Positions 22,382 through 34,506 of a stretch of DNA of 64,000 nt are shown here, in pieces; the first letter of the stretch is position 1; every line of letters starts with the position of its first letter. The stretch comes from Colletotrichum lupini (Eukaryota; Ascomycota; Sordariomycetes; Glomerellales; Glomerellaceae), in assembly GCF_023278565.1 (NCBI RefSeq), contig NC_064673.1, forward strand, positions 496,001-560,000, read 5' to 3'. The notes under the pieces are model-generated. The model saw only the letters and a list, made by a program, of their open reading frames with translations, did no database searches and was not told the DNA's origin. A program made the translations under genes and the position numbers.

Positions 22382-22813
22382 CGCTAAAGTCTGGCAGACC
22401 GCGTCCAGCGCGTCACTCTCACTTTTGCACTCAATCACTCGATTCTGACTCGGGCCTGGGCCACCACCACCACCACCACACCAAATAATACCTTTACCAC
22501 TTTACCCTACCTTACCTCACCTTACGCTCCCATGAGGCAGAATACTTACTGTTTGTTACCCACCGTCGATTCTTCTGCACTTTGATATACCCCACGCTAG
22601 AGAGCCGTCCTTTTCAGCCTCTGAGCCTCAAACCTACGCATCTCACGGCTTGCAGTCTTTCATCTTTTCGCTTGCTCTCGACTACCCTTCGCGACAGTCC
22701 GCCCGCCGTCGGCCCCATTGCACCCGCCGTAGAGCCCCCTCCCAACCGCGTCCACACAAGAGAGACAACAACCATTTTGCAACCCATGAAGTCGCTCGAT
22801 ACACACCGTGGAA

Positions 22814-22819
22814 ACGCGT
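22814..22819. promoter_or_regulatory. ACGCGT (MluI cell-cycle box), proximal
   Basis: A second perfect ACGCGT in the context AAACGCGTCAAAA, 17 bases before the CDC45 ATG. It is close to the start, so it may lie in the leader rather than the promoter. Confidence 0.35.
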
Positions 22820-22835
22820 CAAAATCCTCTTAGCC

Positions 22836-25517
22836 ATGTATCTTCCACGGTCTCTGATATCCAAACTATACACCCACCTCCAGAACACGCGACACCCGCT
22901 GTCCCCTCCCGTACTCGTTCTCGTCGCCCTCGAACCCGATTCCCTATGCGCATGTCGAATCCTGACTCGCCTGTTGAAGCACGACTATATCCCCCACAAG
23001 ATCCAGCCCGTCTCCGGATATGCCGACCTCGAACGCGCCGGCCGGGACTTGGTCCAGCCCATGATGGAACCGCAAGGAGGGAGTGGAGGCGTTGTTGTGT
23101 GCCTCGGTCTCGGCGGCATGGTTGATCTTGGAAGCCTGCTGGGACTGGAACCCGAGGGAGAGGAGGTGACCTTTGGCGGCGTCGAGGTCTGGGTCATGGA
23201 CTCGCACCGTCCGTGGAACTTGGGCAACGTATTTGGTGGCTTCCCACTGGAACCGGCCGTCGAGGAAGGTGCCTCGCTCCAGTCCAGGTGTCCGCCAGGC
23301 GTGATGGCTGGTCGGATTGATCGCGCCTACAAGCCAGGCAAGGGGGGCATCGTTGTGTTTGACGATGGCGACATTGAGGATGACCTTGCCGCGGAAAAGG
23401 AAGCCTATCTGGCATTGCTTGATATGCCCGAAATCGATGACGACGGCGAGGACCTGGACGACTTGGACGACGATGACGATGATGCCGAGGACGAGGATCT
23501 TTTTGAAGAGCCAGCACACGCTGGCCAGAAGCGGAAAAGCTGGTCGGACCGAGACGAGGAGGACGAGTCCAGTGACACAGACGATAGGCCGCACCAGCGG
23601 AGGAGAAGCAATTCTGTAAGTTGTAACGCGTCATTCTGTTTCCATGCCCACTAACACGTAGCAGTCTTCCTCGATCCCCTCATCTCCACGACGGCCAGCT
23701 CACAGAGGGCTCGTATCTCTACGAGACGCAGGCATGGTTCTCTCGAGCGATCCCCTGGAACCTCCATCAGCTGCTCAACCACCGCCCGCGCCATCTGCCA
23801 GGGTCCTGCGGCGACGTCTTTTGCGCCTGCGGAGAGAAAAGGAGACCGTTCTCCGCAAATACTACAAGATCGGTGCTTCCTTCTCCGAGCCGATATCCTC
23901 CATGATGTACTCTCTCGCGTCGGAGCTCGGCCGGGACGACAACGACCTCTTGTGGCTCGCCATCGTTGGTGTCACGTCTATGGAGCTGTACGGAAGGTCA
24001 TCTGCAGGCATCGCGGTGCCCGTCCGCAACTCGGACCGGGGACAAGGAAACGGGTGGATGGGTGTCCGCGGCGCACGTATCCGCCAGCTGCTGAGAGACG
24101 AGGTTCGACGCCTGAATCCGCCCGAAGTCGTCCGCGGCCGTCCGTCTGCTGCTGAGAACTCTGGCATCATCCCCACAACGGCCCGGAGCCCCGAAGACAC
24201 AAGCATCAGGCTGTCGCCAGAGCCCAAGTTTCTCCTCATCAGACACTGGAGTCTGTACGACAGCATGCTGCACTCGCCGTACCTCTTTGCCCGGCTCAAG
24301 ACGTGGAGCGACACGGGTCTGAAGAGGCTCCACAAGCTCCTGGCCAAGATGGGCGTCAGTCTGGTTCAGTGCAAGCAGAGCTACACGCACATGGACATGA
24401 TGTTGAAGAGAGAGCTCCGGACAAAGCTGCTCAAATATGCTTCTCTTTACAACTTGGACGACATGGTCCCTTCAGTCGACACGGACGGGAGAGACCGCGC
24501 TGGCGCAAAGGACGGCTGGGGCTTTGTCCGCAGCTGGGGCTGGCGGGCGACTCTGAGCGCACAAGACGTGGGCGTCGTTATTGGTGCTCTGTTGGAGGTG
24601 GGCAAGCACAACGACGTCGCCGAGCTCACGCAAGCACCGAAAGACCAGTTTGAGGATGTGGACGACGAGGAGGTTGTTGCTGCGCAAGGAGAGGAGTGGG
24701 TTGCGCGTTTCTGGGAAGCATACGACGCTTTGGAAGAGTAGGTGATTCGCGCACTTTACATGAGCACGTACTAACATCGTGAAGCATCGATGCTCTCAAA
24801 GCAGGACTGCCAACTGCCCAGTTTCTCCACCGCGCAATCTACCGCACCGGCACATCACTCATCAACAAGAAACAAATCAAGCACCTCAGGGCGTTCCGCA
24901 TGTGCGTGGTCAAGGAAGGCCCCGACGTGCCTGTCTTTGGCCACCCGGCCGCGCTCACCAAGCTCGCTCTCTGGGTTGGCGAGGCCCTCGTCGAGCAGGA
25001 AAAGGATACCACGGGTCGTCTCTCCCATGGTGGACGCGGCACGCCCCTCGTCGTCGCCAGCCTCAACGACAAGCGCGGCGTTTACCTCGTTGTCGGCACC
25101 GGCGGCGGCGGCGGCCCGGATACCACTTTCCTCGATCGCGAGGCTGCCAAGAAGCGGCAGGCGGCCAAGGGCGAGAAGGCCAACCAGCGGGAAGAGTCAC
25201 GGCGTAACAAGCAAAAGATCCGCGAGGAGAAGCGCGCGGCGCGTCGGGCGGCGGGAGATGACGATGCAGACTTTGACGAGCTCGATACCGAGTCGGAGGC
25301 GTCTGACGGCTCGGACTCGGAGGACGAGGAAGAGGAGGAGGACGCCAAGGAGAAGGGCTACGGCCTCAACCGCTTCGGATCGGCGTTCCAGGAGGTGGTG
25401 GCGGAGACCAATGCCCGGGTACGGATAGACAGCTTCGAGCACTGCGTAGTGGAGGTCAAGAAGGAGGATCTGGGAGGGTTCCTGGAGAGTCTGAGCATGA
25501 AGGCCGTTGTCGGGTAA
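22836..25517 (+). CDS. CDC45: Cdc45, CMG helicase cofactor for DNA replication
   Basis: Cdc45 joins MCM2-7 and GINS to form the replicative helicase in the nucleus. Three exons (22836-23615, 23665-24737, 24785-25517) give 861 residues, normal for fungal Cdc45. The start MYLPRSLISKLYTHL and the following VLVALEPDSLCACRILTRLL are the family hallmark, derived from the RecJ/DHH fold. A long acidic linker (about residues 200-235, rich in Asp and Glu) precedes a Ser/Arg-rich segment. The core resumes with ISSMMYSLASELGRDDNDLLWLAIVG. A second charged coil with an acidic tract (about 740-795) is followed by the conserved C-terminus, including ALTKLALWVGEALVEQ just upstream. Two ACGCGT boxes upstream fit G1/S control. 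Confidence 0.97.
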
Positions 25518-26348
25518 TGTGTGGAACGCGAGAGGGATACAAAAAGCAATTGCCGGGTTGGGTTGGGTGTCGTGCTTGGGGTGTTTTACGCATGGCGGGG
25601 GGTTCATTCTGTTTCTTATCATACGGCGATGATGGACGGCACGGCATCGAAGGGAACTGGTTTGGGAGGATAAACAAGCTTCATGAGACATGGGCATTTG
25701 AATCATTTCCTTGCGCTTTAATCACCAATTCCTCTCGCTTTGTGGCACTTAAGGATTTGGGCGGGAAGCAAGCCTACTTTGTTTTCGGCCGCGGCGTTTA
25801 TATGGGCAGACCCTTTACGGACCACCACGTCTTCGCTTTTTGGAGCGTGACGCATATATACTTACATACACACTATTGAACGCGTTGTCCTTTTGCTCGA
25901 TGCCAATCAGGATGAAAGCAGTGATGGGGGTCGTCTGGGGGTCCTCGTTCCTTGGACTTACCTCCATCAAGGCATCAGGATTAAGATGAGCCAACCAGAC
26001 GGGACGACGTGATAATGAAGGTGCGCTGATAGGGCAGAAGAGCGAGCTGAGGTGTAAGCACTGGGGTCAAAGCCTCTTCTTTGGATTGACAAGACGACGT
26101 GTTGCCGCGTTGGGTGCTCTCGTCAGCACTCTGAATCCTTCATCTCACCTTTTTTGCGAGAGAGTTCTACGCCAGAGGATTACTTGGCTGGCGCTACGTG
26201 TAAGCGCTTCCGCCGTGGATCTGGATAGCAAGAGCGGTGTTGTGCGGAGATGAGGGCGCTCAGTATTGATATAAAATGAGGTTTTCAACGTCGATTGTCA
26301 TCTGGGTGGCGCTCATCTGTCTCGCAAGCTCACATTCGATATCAAACC
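25518..26348. other. Spacer between CDC45 and the hemerythrin gene
   Basis: Contains the CDC45 3' region and the next promoter. Short ORFs only; no RNA gene is seen. Confidence 0.6.
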
Positions 26349-27110
26349 ATGTCTAGCAAGAAGCCTTGGGCCGATAGGCCGTTTAAGCTCATTAGTAGCA
26401 CCCGTGCGGGAACCAAGGTAAGTCCCTTTGCAGCCATTGAGACTCGACGAAGACTAACCATCTGCACACAGAAAGGGGCCAAGACGGCAGGTGTGAACCG
26501 CATGGCTGAGGAAATGACCATCATTCACAATCTCATCCTCCGGATCATCAACACTGTCTACTTGCAGTGCATCAACGTGGAGAAGTCCCCCAACGACGTC
26601 CAGGACTTTGTGTCATACGCGATAGAATGGAGCAAGATGGTGGAGGAGCACCACGAGACGGAAGAGACGGAGGTGTTCCCCGAGATTGAACAGCTGGCCG
26701 GCGTGCCGGGGCTGATGCGGGCCAACGTCGCGCAGCACGAAGCTTTCCACAACGGCCTGCACGCGTACATGGGCTACTTGGACAAGGTCCAAAAGGGCGA
26801 AGAGGCGTACAGCGGAGGGAAGCTCAAAGGCATCATCGACTCGTTCATGCCCGTCCTGCGGGAGCATCTCAGCGATGAGATTGACTCGCTGCTCAAGCTG
26901 AATGAGTACGACCGCAATTGGGATGAGTGGTATGAGAAGCTCATGAAGAAGCTGCTCGGCAGAATGGGTGATCCCAAGCTCAAGGTGAGTACGCTACTTC
27001 ATCATCTCTAGAAACTTTGAAATGCCTGACGTATTCTGGAAAAGACGACAACGATTCCACTTCTTTTGACAAACCGAGACACGACGTTCGAGGAAGGTGT
27101 TCATGCGTGA
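26349..27110 (+). CDS. Hemerythrin/HHE-domain protein, ended early by an in-frame TGA
   Basis: Members of this fungal family carry a four-helix bundle that can bind a di-iron or heme-linked centre; physiological roles are largely unknown. Exons 26349-26417, 26472-26984 and 27045-27110 give 215 residues. Ligand residues are all present: H42, H84-x3-E88, H112-x3-H116 and H155-x3-E159. After exon 3 reads LLTNRDTTFEEGVHA, a TGA (27108-27110) intervenes. The same frame then stays open for 41 codons to 27236 and encodes a Trp-rich tail like the usual C-terminus of the family. The protein therefore appears truncated by a nonsense change, or the stop is read through, or the base call is wrong. If intron 2 is retained, the frame ends at 27011 instead. 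Confidence 0.82.
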
Positions 27111-27236
27111 TGGCCTCCGGTACCGTGGATCGCGTTCCTGATGATGCGTTGGCTCTACATTCCTGCCCACAAGAATTGGTGGCGGTTTTCTTCGTGCGAC
27201 GACCGGGGCGCGCCAAGGGAGCTTCCTTTTGCGTGA
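27111..27236 (+). pseudogene. Cut-off C-terminal tail of the hemerythrin-domain gene
   Basis: Forty-one codons in frame with the hemerythrin CDS directly after its TGA, ending in another TGA at 27234-27236. They read WPPVPW, then a hydrophobic stretch, then KNWWRFSSCDDRG and PRELPFA. This resembles the conserved tail of fungal hemerythrin-domain proteins (a Trp/Trp-Arg-Phe segment, then Cys-Asp). No intron that would skip the TGA is evident. Confidence 0.65.
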
Positions 27237-29395
27237 TGGGCTCCGAAGTGGACGAAGTATTGGGTCCCGGCAGTCGGTGGAGTTTTTCGGTGGTTGAGTG
27301 GCCGAGCCTCGATGATCGGACGAGGAGGGCCCGCATGGTGTTTCCAGAGTGAGGCTGAATCTTCAGAGTTTGCTCAAGTCTGGAGATGCGTGGCAGTCTA
27401 GTCGACAAAGTGTGGCTGAGGGTCTCAAAGCGAGGTTAGTTGGAGGCCGTCTTGAAGGTGTGGTTGACACTCAGATCGTGATGTGGGCAAAGGCTATGAG
27501 AGAGCCCTCAGAGACTTGGAGAGAGCGATGAGTGTGAGATGTGTACTAGTACTTACTGTGTAGACGCCGGTCCAGGTCGTCAGGTAGGCACGTAGGAAGG
27601 TGCCTTCTAATCCCAAGGATTGACACTTGGTAACGTCATGCGGGCACATATCCCAGTCGACATCCACACCATGTACGAATGACCCGAGGCGAGGGAGACG
27701 GTGAGCCCTGTGGCAATCGTGGCATCCCGCCGAATGGGGTTCTGGCTTGGGGGCTGAGTTCATGAGCCGACGTCTTAGTGGGCGAAGCGCCAAGCCCCTG
27801 CTTCTCAAGGTCGACGTCGACGACCACTCATCGTCCGAGGGCTGTTTGTAGGGGATACATGGTACCTGGCCACGCAACATACTATTCAACGCTTCGCGGC
27901 GTATTCCTCGTTGGTGTCGGGTGTTTCTTCATGTTTCTGACACCCTGAATGAACCGTGCTCCAAGGCACTTGGACACTGAGATTGACCTCGGCAAATCAA
28001 GCCAAGTCTCGGATTCATAGAACAACCTTCATTTGAAATGTTGCTCACAAAGATACGGGCTCATCTCATTCAGAGAGGTCTGAATTCGAGGACGAATGGC
28101 ATAGTTGAGGGACTCAACGACGCAAAGTCAATTATCCCAGTCCTTCGTCACCTTACAGATGTGGCAGGTGGCGGGTGTTAATGAAGCACTACCTTACGCT
28201 ACAGGCATCCCGGTCATTTCTCTACGAAAAGTATTGGATTCGCTGCGACATTACTGGATAGCGCACCTACGTAGAGCTCCTGTCAGTTGTAACCGCTCTG
28301 CCACTGGGCGGATGCAATGTCCGTCACTGTCATTCCTTGCCTTTGGACCTAAGTACTGCCAATTAATTGTCTGCGGTGTGCTCACACATGGCACAATGCC
28401 TGGATGCTTTGCAGACGGTCGCGTTGATCATTGCTGCGTCTGCTTCCGAGTCCTTCGCCTCCGCCGCTGTTACCTGCCGTGCCGTGCCTGCTACGTGTGC
28501 CTGGACCTGTGTGCGTGGCGCCTGCTCATAGCTTCAAACATTTGCTTACCTTATCTTCCGGGCCAGATTCGCACCTGGCTACGACAGGTTCCACCCACGA
28601 CTTTTTCCTTCCTCTGTATCCGTACACCTCCCGCGTATTCTTCATCCAAGTCTACAACCTGACGTACCGAGCATCTTCCTCTTCATTGTTTATCATCTTA
28701 TGATTTCAAGTGACAAAGATTCGCAACCTCGTCTCCCTACAACTGGCAAACCACAAGCCGCACGTAAAGGTATCCATAACCCTGCCGATCCAGCCCGACA
28801 ACTAGGTCAATAGTAAATACTCTGTCCCCGTTTATTCACGTCTTGGCCACCTCGTACTCTGTGGACGCTCGGTACCGTCGCCTTTACTTTCGTACAGGGA
28901 GCCGCCCATCCCCCCCGCCGCCAACTTTCCGAGCAATCATCGGGTCCTGTCCCCGCCAGCGTCAGAAGCAAGCACCTTGCACCAAAGTGCCTGGCCACCA
29001 CCACCGACAGGCGACAGCATCCTGGGCCCTTTATTTCTTTCCCCTCCTCCGCCCTTGGAGCGCAACTCTGCCTCTGTCGCCAGCCTTGTTCCTCCTTTGA
29101 AGTCTTCGACCACGCGCCGCTCCCTTCCGCCGTCGCCTAAAATCCACGATCAGTTCGACTCAACGCTTTTCCTTTTCCTCGGCGACCAGTAGTGCCTTTT
29201 CGCCTGCGCCGGCATCGGCCCACTCGTTCCGAGCGACGACACTGTGTTCTTGCCGCCGACGCCGTCCCACGACTCATATCGCGACAAACGCAGGCCACCC
29301 ACCACCACGCAATCCCGCTCTTCCGCCGACCCTGAGCCAAACCTGCCCCCCGGGATCTCGGTATCTGAAGTAGTCGTCGAGGCTCGTAGTTAGCC
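27237..29395. other. Intergenic region before NCS-1
   Basis: About 2.2 kb with no gene I can support; the 185-codon + strand ORF at 28105-28662 has no family features. From about 28700 the + strand becomes pyrimidine-rich and probably holds the NCS-1 promoter and leader. Confidence 0.55.
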
Positions 29396-30315
29396 ATGGG
29401 CAAATCGTAAGTCTGCCCGCCCCCCAAACGTGCCTTTCCTTGCGGTCCCATTGTGTGGCAGAAATGGACCGAGGGCATGTCATGTTGAGGCGATCCGCCT
29501 CTCCAGAAACATGGAACAACCGCGCTTTGATTGTCAGACTCGCAAGCTAACAATATTGCTCCTCTAGTCAGTCCAAGCTCTCCCAGGAGCAGCTAGCTGA
29601 ACTGCAGAAGTCCACCCATTTCGACAAGAAGGAGTTGCAGCAATGGTACAAGGGTATGTCAGCATCGATCTATGCTTGATCATCTGTTTCCGCGCGAGGC
29701 CTATCTTCCCAGTACCGAAATCAAACTGACAATCCGTGGCAGGCTTCCTCAAGGATTGTCCCTCGGGCATGCTCACCAAAGAAGAGTTTCAGAAGATATA
29801 TAGGCAATTCTTCCCCTTCGGTGATCCAAGTTCATTTGCAGATTATGTCTTCAACGTCTTCGACAGCGACAAGTCGGGTAGTATCGACTTCAAGGAGTTT
29901 ATCTGCGCCCTCAGTGTTACCAGCCGAGGCAAGATGGAGGACAAACTCGACTGGGCTTTCCAGCTGTACGACATTGATGGGGACGGAAAGATCAGCTACG
30001 ATGAGATGCTCAAGATCGTCGAGGCAATCTACAAGATGGTGAGTCTCTTCTCAGTGGGCGTATGGTACTTTTATTGCGTTCACGATTCACGGCACCCCGC
30101 CCTACCAACAAAATGCTGACAAAGATGACGCGCAGGTCGGCTCCATGGTTAAGCTCCCTGAAGACGAAGACACCCCCGAGAAGCGCGTACGGAAAATCTT
30201 CCGCATGATGGACAAGGACGAGAACGGCAGCCTGGACATGGAAGAGTTCAAGGAGGGAAGCAAACGTGACGAGACGATTGTGTCGGCACTGTCTCTCTAC
30301 GACGGCCTGGTGTAG
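29396..30315 (+). CDS. NCS1: Neuronal calcium sensor 1 (frequenin) homologue
   Basis: An EF-hand calcium sensor; in yeasts Ncs1/Frq1 activates phosphatidylinositol 4-kinase at Golgi and plasma membrane. Exons 29396-29406, 29568-29653, 29743-30038 and 30136-30315 give 190 residues, exactly the usual length. The N-terminus MGKSQSKLS fits an N-myristoylation signal (Gly2). EF-1 is degenerate ([13 protein letters not shown]), as in all NCS-1 proteins. EF-2 ([13 protein letters not shown]), EF-3 ([13 protein letters not shown]) and EF-4 ([13 protein letters not shown]) keep the calcium ligands. The first coding exon is only 11 bases; the ATG is fixed by the MGKSxSK start. Confidence 0.98.
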
Positions 30316-31038
30316 TGTGGCGCGGAGCAGGTGGAGGCTCTCATACCACCGCCACACGCCCTCGGGTCTGTTTTCATGATTATATGTGTTTTTGGGCAAG
30401 GCGAGCTGCGCGCAGTGATCAAAGTGCGACTTTTATTATCCAGGGCTAGCAGGAATGGTATTCCAATGATTTACTGCGACCTAATTTTTTTCACTCGCGT
30501 TTCCATCGTATTGTGGACGGTCAATGTCGGCCAGGTTGAGTGAGTCGTCGGATGAGAGGGAACAGCCTGCGGTCGGGTCATGATGACAATTAAGCAACCC
30601 CCGAAACTCCCGCCGGCACGGCATCCTCGGACCCAGAGACCGGGACCCCGACTCGGCCCGGCCGGGTTCAGGTGGATGACAACGCATCGGCACCACCCAG
30701 TCTCCGCCACGTCAATCCACCATGCAAACGAATCACACATGGGATGATGAAATCGAGCACCGCGTTATACCTGTAGACGAACACTTGGAATGAAACTGAG
30801 CTAGATTAAAAAAAAAAAAAACACATCCTTGACCCGACCCATAAGACCCGCCAAGATACTGACGGATAAAGGTAGGTTAATCGTTGTTACAAGGCCGGAC
30901 GCGCGCGCACACACACACACACAACACTATACTCCTGGATATCAAGCGTCCCGTAGCCAACCCAATCCGTTGCCGCAAAATTAGGGGAGAATTACAAGAT
31001 CAAACCACATGATCAAACGTGAAGGAAACGACCCGCCC
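30316..31038. other. Tail-to-tail spacer between NCS-1 and acyl-CoA synthetase
   Basis: No gene is seen. It contains an A14 run (30808-30821) and a (GC)4(AC)8 dinucleotide tract. Confidence 0.65.
30901..30924. repeat. (GC)4(AC)8 microsatellite
   Basis: Alternating purine-pyrimidine tract, GCGCGCGC followed by eight AC units, between convergent gene ends. Confidence 0.9.
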
Positions 31039-33241
31039 TTAAGACGAACCGTAGGCCTTGTTCACCTCGGACTTGTACTTTTCGAGGATCTTTTTGCGCT
31101 GAAGTTTCTGTGCGGCCGTGACGAGGTCCTGGGAATGGTTAGCAGTTGCTTGGGAATATGAATCAAGGATGCTCACATTTTGTGGTGTCCACTCCTCGTC
31201 GGACATGACAACGCCCTCAATGATTTCAATGCCAGAAAGGCCACCTGAGCGGCCGGCATTCTGCAGCTCCTTGAGGACGGCGCTCTGCAGCTTCTTGTCG
31301 TGCACCAGCCCCTCCAGATTGCTGCCCTGGACGCCGATGCTCTCCGCGAGCTTGATCAGAGCCGGCTCAGCAGGCACGATGATGGCAATGGGCTTGGCCT
31401 TGTTGGCGTCGGCGTAGATGCAAATGTTGGCAACCACAGCAGCAGCGCGGTAGATGGACTCGAGCTTCTCGAGCGCAATGTACTCGCCGTTGAGAGTCTT
31501 GACCAGGTTCTTCTTGCGGTCAATCAGCTTCAGGTGACCTTGGCTGTCAAACTCGCCAATGTCGCCAGTCTTGAACCAACCATCCTCGGTGATGGCCTCC
31601 TTGGTCTCCTTGGGGTTCTGGTAGTACTCCTCCAGAACGGAGGGTCCACGGATCCAAACCTCACCCTGAGGGTTGGGCTTGTTGGTGGCGTAGTAGCCGG
31701 CCTCGGCAAAGTCGACCAGCTTGATCTCAATGGACGCGGGCATCGCGCCCATGTTGTTGACGCTGAACTCCAACGGGTTCGTCAGGCAGCCCATGGCCGT
31801 GGTCTCTGTGAGACCGTAGCCGATAATCATTGGGGCGATGGCCATTGAAATGAACTGCTGGGTTTCCTTCGCAATGGGACCACCTCCGTTCATGCAAAGC
31901 TTGAGACGACCACCGGTGGCCTCCTTGAGCTTCTTGAAGACCACGGAATCGAGCACGCCGGTGCCGGGAACACCAAGGCTCATCATGTGCTGCTTGGCAG
32001 ACAGGGCGTTCCAGAACAAAGTCTTGACGAGGGCGCTGCCGGCGTTGACCTTGGCGATAATGCCCTTCTTGACAGTCTCCCACACCGCGGGGACACCAAC
32101 CATGACGGAGGGCTTGAACTCCCGAATGTCACCGGCGCAGTTGCGGACAGAGTTGTCGGACAGGGTCTTGGGGTTGCCGTAGCCCATGGTTGTGCCCCAG
32201 TAGATGCAGGCGTTCTCAAAGACGAACTCGAGGATGTGGGCGAGCGGGAGGTAGGTCAGGAGACCGTCGCCGGGGCCAATGAAGGGCTGAACAACGGCAC
32301 TCACACCAGCAACTTTGCTTCGTTAGTGGGGGTCTGCTCACAGTTCCGGGGAAAGACATACCAGCGGCCACAACGGCCTTGTGCTTGAGGGGAACACCCT
32401 TGGGGGTTCCGGTTGAGCCAGATGTGTACATGATACAGCACAGGTCCTCGGTGGCGGGAGGGACCGGGTCGACCATGTTCTCCTCGCCGAGCTTTCGCAA
32501 CTCCTCGAAGCTCATGACCTGGATCTCGGGGTGGGCAGACTTGAGCTGCTCGAGGTGTGTCTGCTGGATCTGGTGCTGGTTGTTCCAGATAACGTAGCGA
32601 ATGTCCTTTGCCTCCTGGAGAACGTTGCCCAGCGTAGGCAGCAGGTGGGGGTCGAGGAAGATGGCCTTGGCGGAGGTAGCCACCATGGAGTACTTGAGTC
32701 CCTCTTCGCCGAGGGTGTCGTAGGCGGTGACCACGGGCATGGACTGAGAGGCAGCGCCATGAGACATTGCCAGCCAGTGTTGGCTCGTGGCGGCGTAGAG
32801 GTGCAGACGATCGGCCTTGGTCAAGCCAATCTTGCGCAGACCGGAGCCGAGCTGGAGGGTAAGGCGCTCGTACTCGTGGAAGGTGATGTATTCGTAGGGG
32901 CTCAGCTCAAAGTAGGTCCATTGCTTGTCGACCTCGCGCTCCTCGCCGTCAACCATCTTCTTCACCTTCTTGGTCTCTCGGTGGGTGTTGACCAGCTTGC
33001 GCGAGCCCAAGCACCTGGCGTTGCCGTACTTCTCGGCGCTCTGCTTGACGAGCTCGAAGGTAGTTGTGATCTTGCCGCTGCCGGGGACGGTGATGAGGTC
33101 GGGGACCGCCTGGGGAAGTCGGCGGGGCAGAGTCTCGCCGTCCTTGGCTTCGGCGCCGGGAGAGGGAACGGAGAAGGGCCCCTTTGCCTGCATCCTGGGC
33201 AGGATGTCGAGCTTCGACTTGGGAGGCGGGACCTGAGCCAT
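31039..33241 (-). CDS. Long-chain acyl-CoA synthetase (Faa1/Faa4-type)
   Basis: It activates long-chain fatty acids to acyl-CoA with ATP, feeding lipid synthesis and beta-oxidation. Exons 33241-32362, 32312-31177 and 31128-31039 give 701 residues, as in yeast Faa1. The AMP-binding loop [12 protein letters not shown] lies at 272-283, [18 protein letters not shown] follows the first intron, GYGLTET is at 458-464, and the [23 protein letters not shown] adenylation/FACS region comes later. There is no PTS1-type C-terminus (it ends YGSS). A Met three codons upstream (33250) is possible; the MAQVPPPK start is preferred. A CCTCGG core lies about 210 bases upstream. Its neighbour in function is Fox2 at 46.2 kb. 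Confidence 0.97.
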
Positions 33242-33452
33242 GGTGGGCAAAGTTGGCGAGTAACGGTTCGGCTACTTCGTCTGTGTGAGGATCGGAGAAG
33301 CTCTAGAAAAGGCGGGTATCGAAGCGCGGAAGCGACGGGTCGCGGAGGCGGTTTTTACCTTTGCGACAGTGGAAGGATTCTGCCCGTCCAGATGAGTTTG
33401 TTTGGTAGAGGGTGGGAAACACGGTCAGGTTGGAGGAGTGTTGGGAAGATAA

Positions 33453-33458
33453 CCGAGG
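33453..33458 (-). promoter_or_regulatory. CCTCGG core (fatty-acid response-like), acyl-CoA synthetase promoter
   Basis: CCGAGG on +, CCTCGG on -, 212 bases before the acyl-CoA synthetase start. CCTCGG is the known core bound by FarA/FarB/Ctf1-type Zn2Cys6 regulators of fatty-acid catabolism in filamentous ascomycetes. A six-base match alone is weak evidence. Confidence 0.35.
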
Positions 33459-34495
33459 AAAGCAAGTCGAAAATGTAGGGGCAGGGCAACCCAAGGTATT
33501 TGAATTTGAGGAGAGGGCAAGGAAGGACCTGACGGGTGAAGGACGTATGTACCACGGCACGCAGCGGCGAGAGTGGCAGAGAGGCAGAGGCGGACTGCAG
33601 AGACAGGCTCAGACTGGTGGAGGACGAGGAGCTTGGGGGAAATCTTGGCTGCCACTACAAGGTTCCTAAGGTTGCCTCTGCAGGGCGAGTGGATCTCCAA
33701 TGCTCCATGATGCTCGAGGTACGTACTTACTCACTGAGGTCCTGCAGATGGCTCAAGCTCCAGCATCCGCGGCCGCCCTCGTCCAGTAAGAAGGGACGCC
33801 TTCCAGGTTCCCGTTGGTACCGACTGCACGTTGGACGTCCCTAAAGTTGAGGTACCTTGGCGGGAGATGCGTCGTTGGGGTCAATTGGAACGGCGCGGTA
33901 CCTTGCCTCCCCTAGGTCTCTGCCTTAGTACAGGCAGGCAATGGAAGTAATGAAAGTACCTTTGGGGTTGGGTTCAGCGTCATGCTCTCCACTGCCCGTG
34001 TCCTTCGGCCGACCTTACAGACGTTTAAGATTCGAGGCGCAACGACAGCTGCACCTTAGAGGACCGTCACCCACTCGCCCCATCTAGCAGCATTGGCGAA
34101 CGGCCGCAGGATAAGTACCTATCCAGCTATCCCAAGGTAGACTCTCACTCAACTTGCCCATCGTCTGTTCTTTTCCCCGCCTCTCCAGTTGGGGTTGCCT
34201 TCACCATGCCTAGGTAGCCGTAGACCATACTCGCCTCGTGTCTGTCTCTGGTTCCGTTGAATGTTTCAATCTTCCCGTCTTCAACATTCCCTCCGACCCT
34301 CCGTACCATCGTGGCTCATGATCAGGCATGAGCCAAAAGTCCATGTAGCCGTACCAGCTCGAGTGAGAACCGCCATGCAACAGGGCGTGTTCCTTCACCC
34401 CTATCTTGGCCGAGGCGCCCAGCCCAGACTTACATGGCCATCCCATCCCAAGACGGCCCCAAGATGCCCAGTTGCATTTCCGGGGAAAGTCAAAC

Positions 34496-34506
34496 GGGGG
34501 GGGGGG
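34496..34506. repeat. G11 homopolymer
   Basis: Eleven consecutive G in an intergenic region. A length error in assembly is possible at such runs. Confidence 0.85.

Larger units (their letters stand above)
20671..22835. other. Intergenic region upstream of CDC45 and methyltransferase B
   Basis: About 2.2 kb between divergent genes. The 208-codon ORF on the + strand here has basic, low-complexity content without family features, and I do not call it. A (CCA)n-like run lies near 22461-22483, and there are two ACGCGT sites towards the CDC45 end. Confidence 0.6.

Noticed and set aside
22944..23594. 216-codon minus-strand ORF in CDC45
   Set aside because: Antisense shadow of the acidic CDC45 exon 1.
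28105..28662. 185-codon + strand ORF between the hemerythrin and NCS-1 genes
   Set aside because: Cys/Arg-rich without recognisable motifs and with no conserved segment; not distinguishable from chance.
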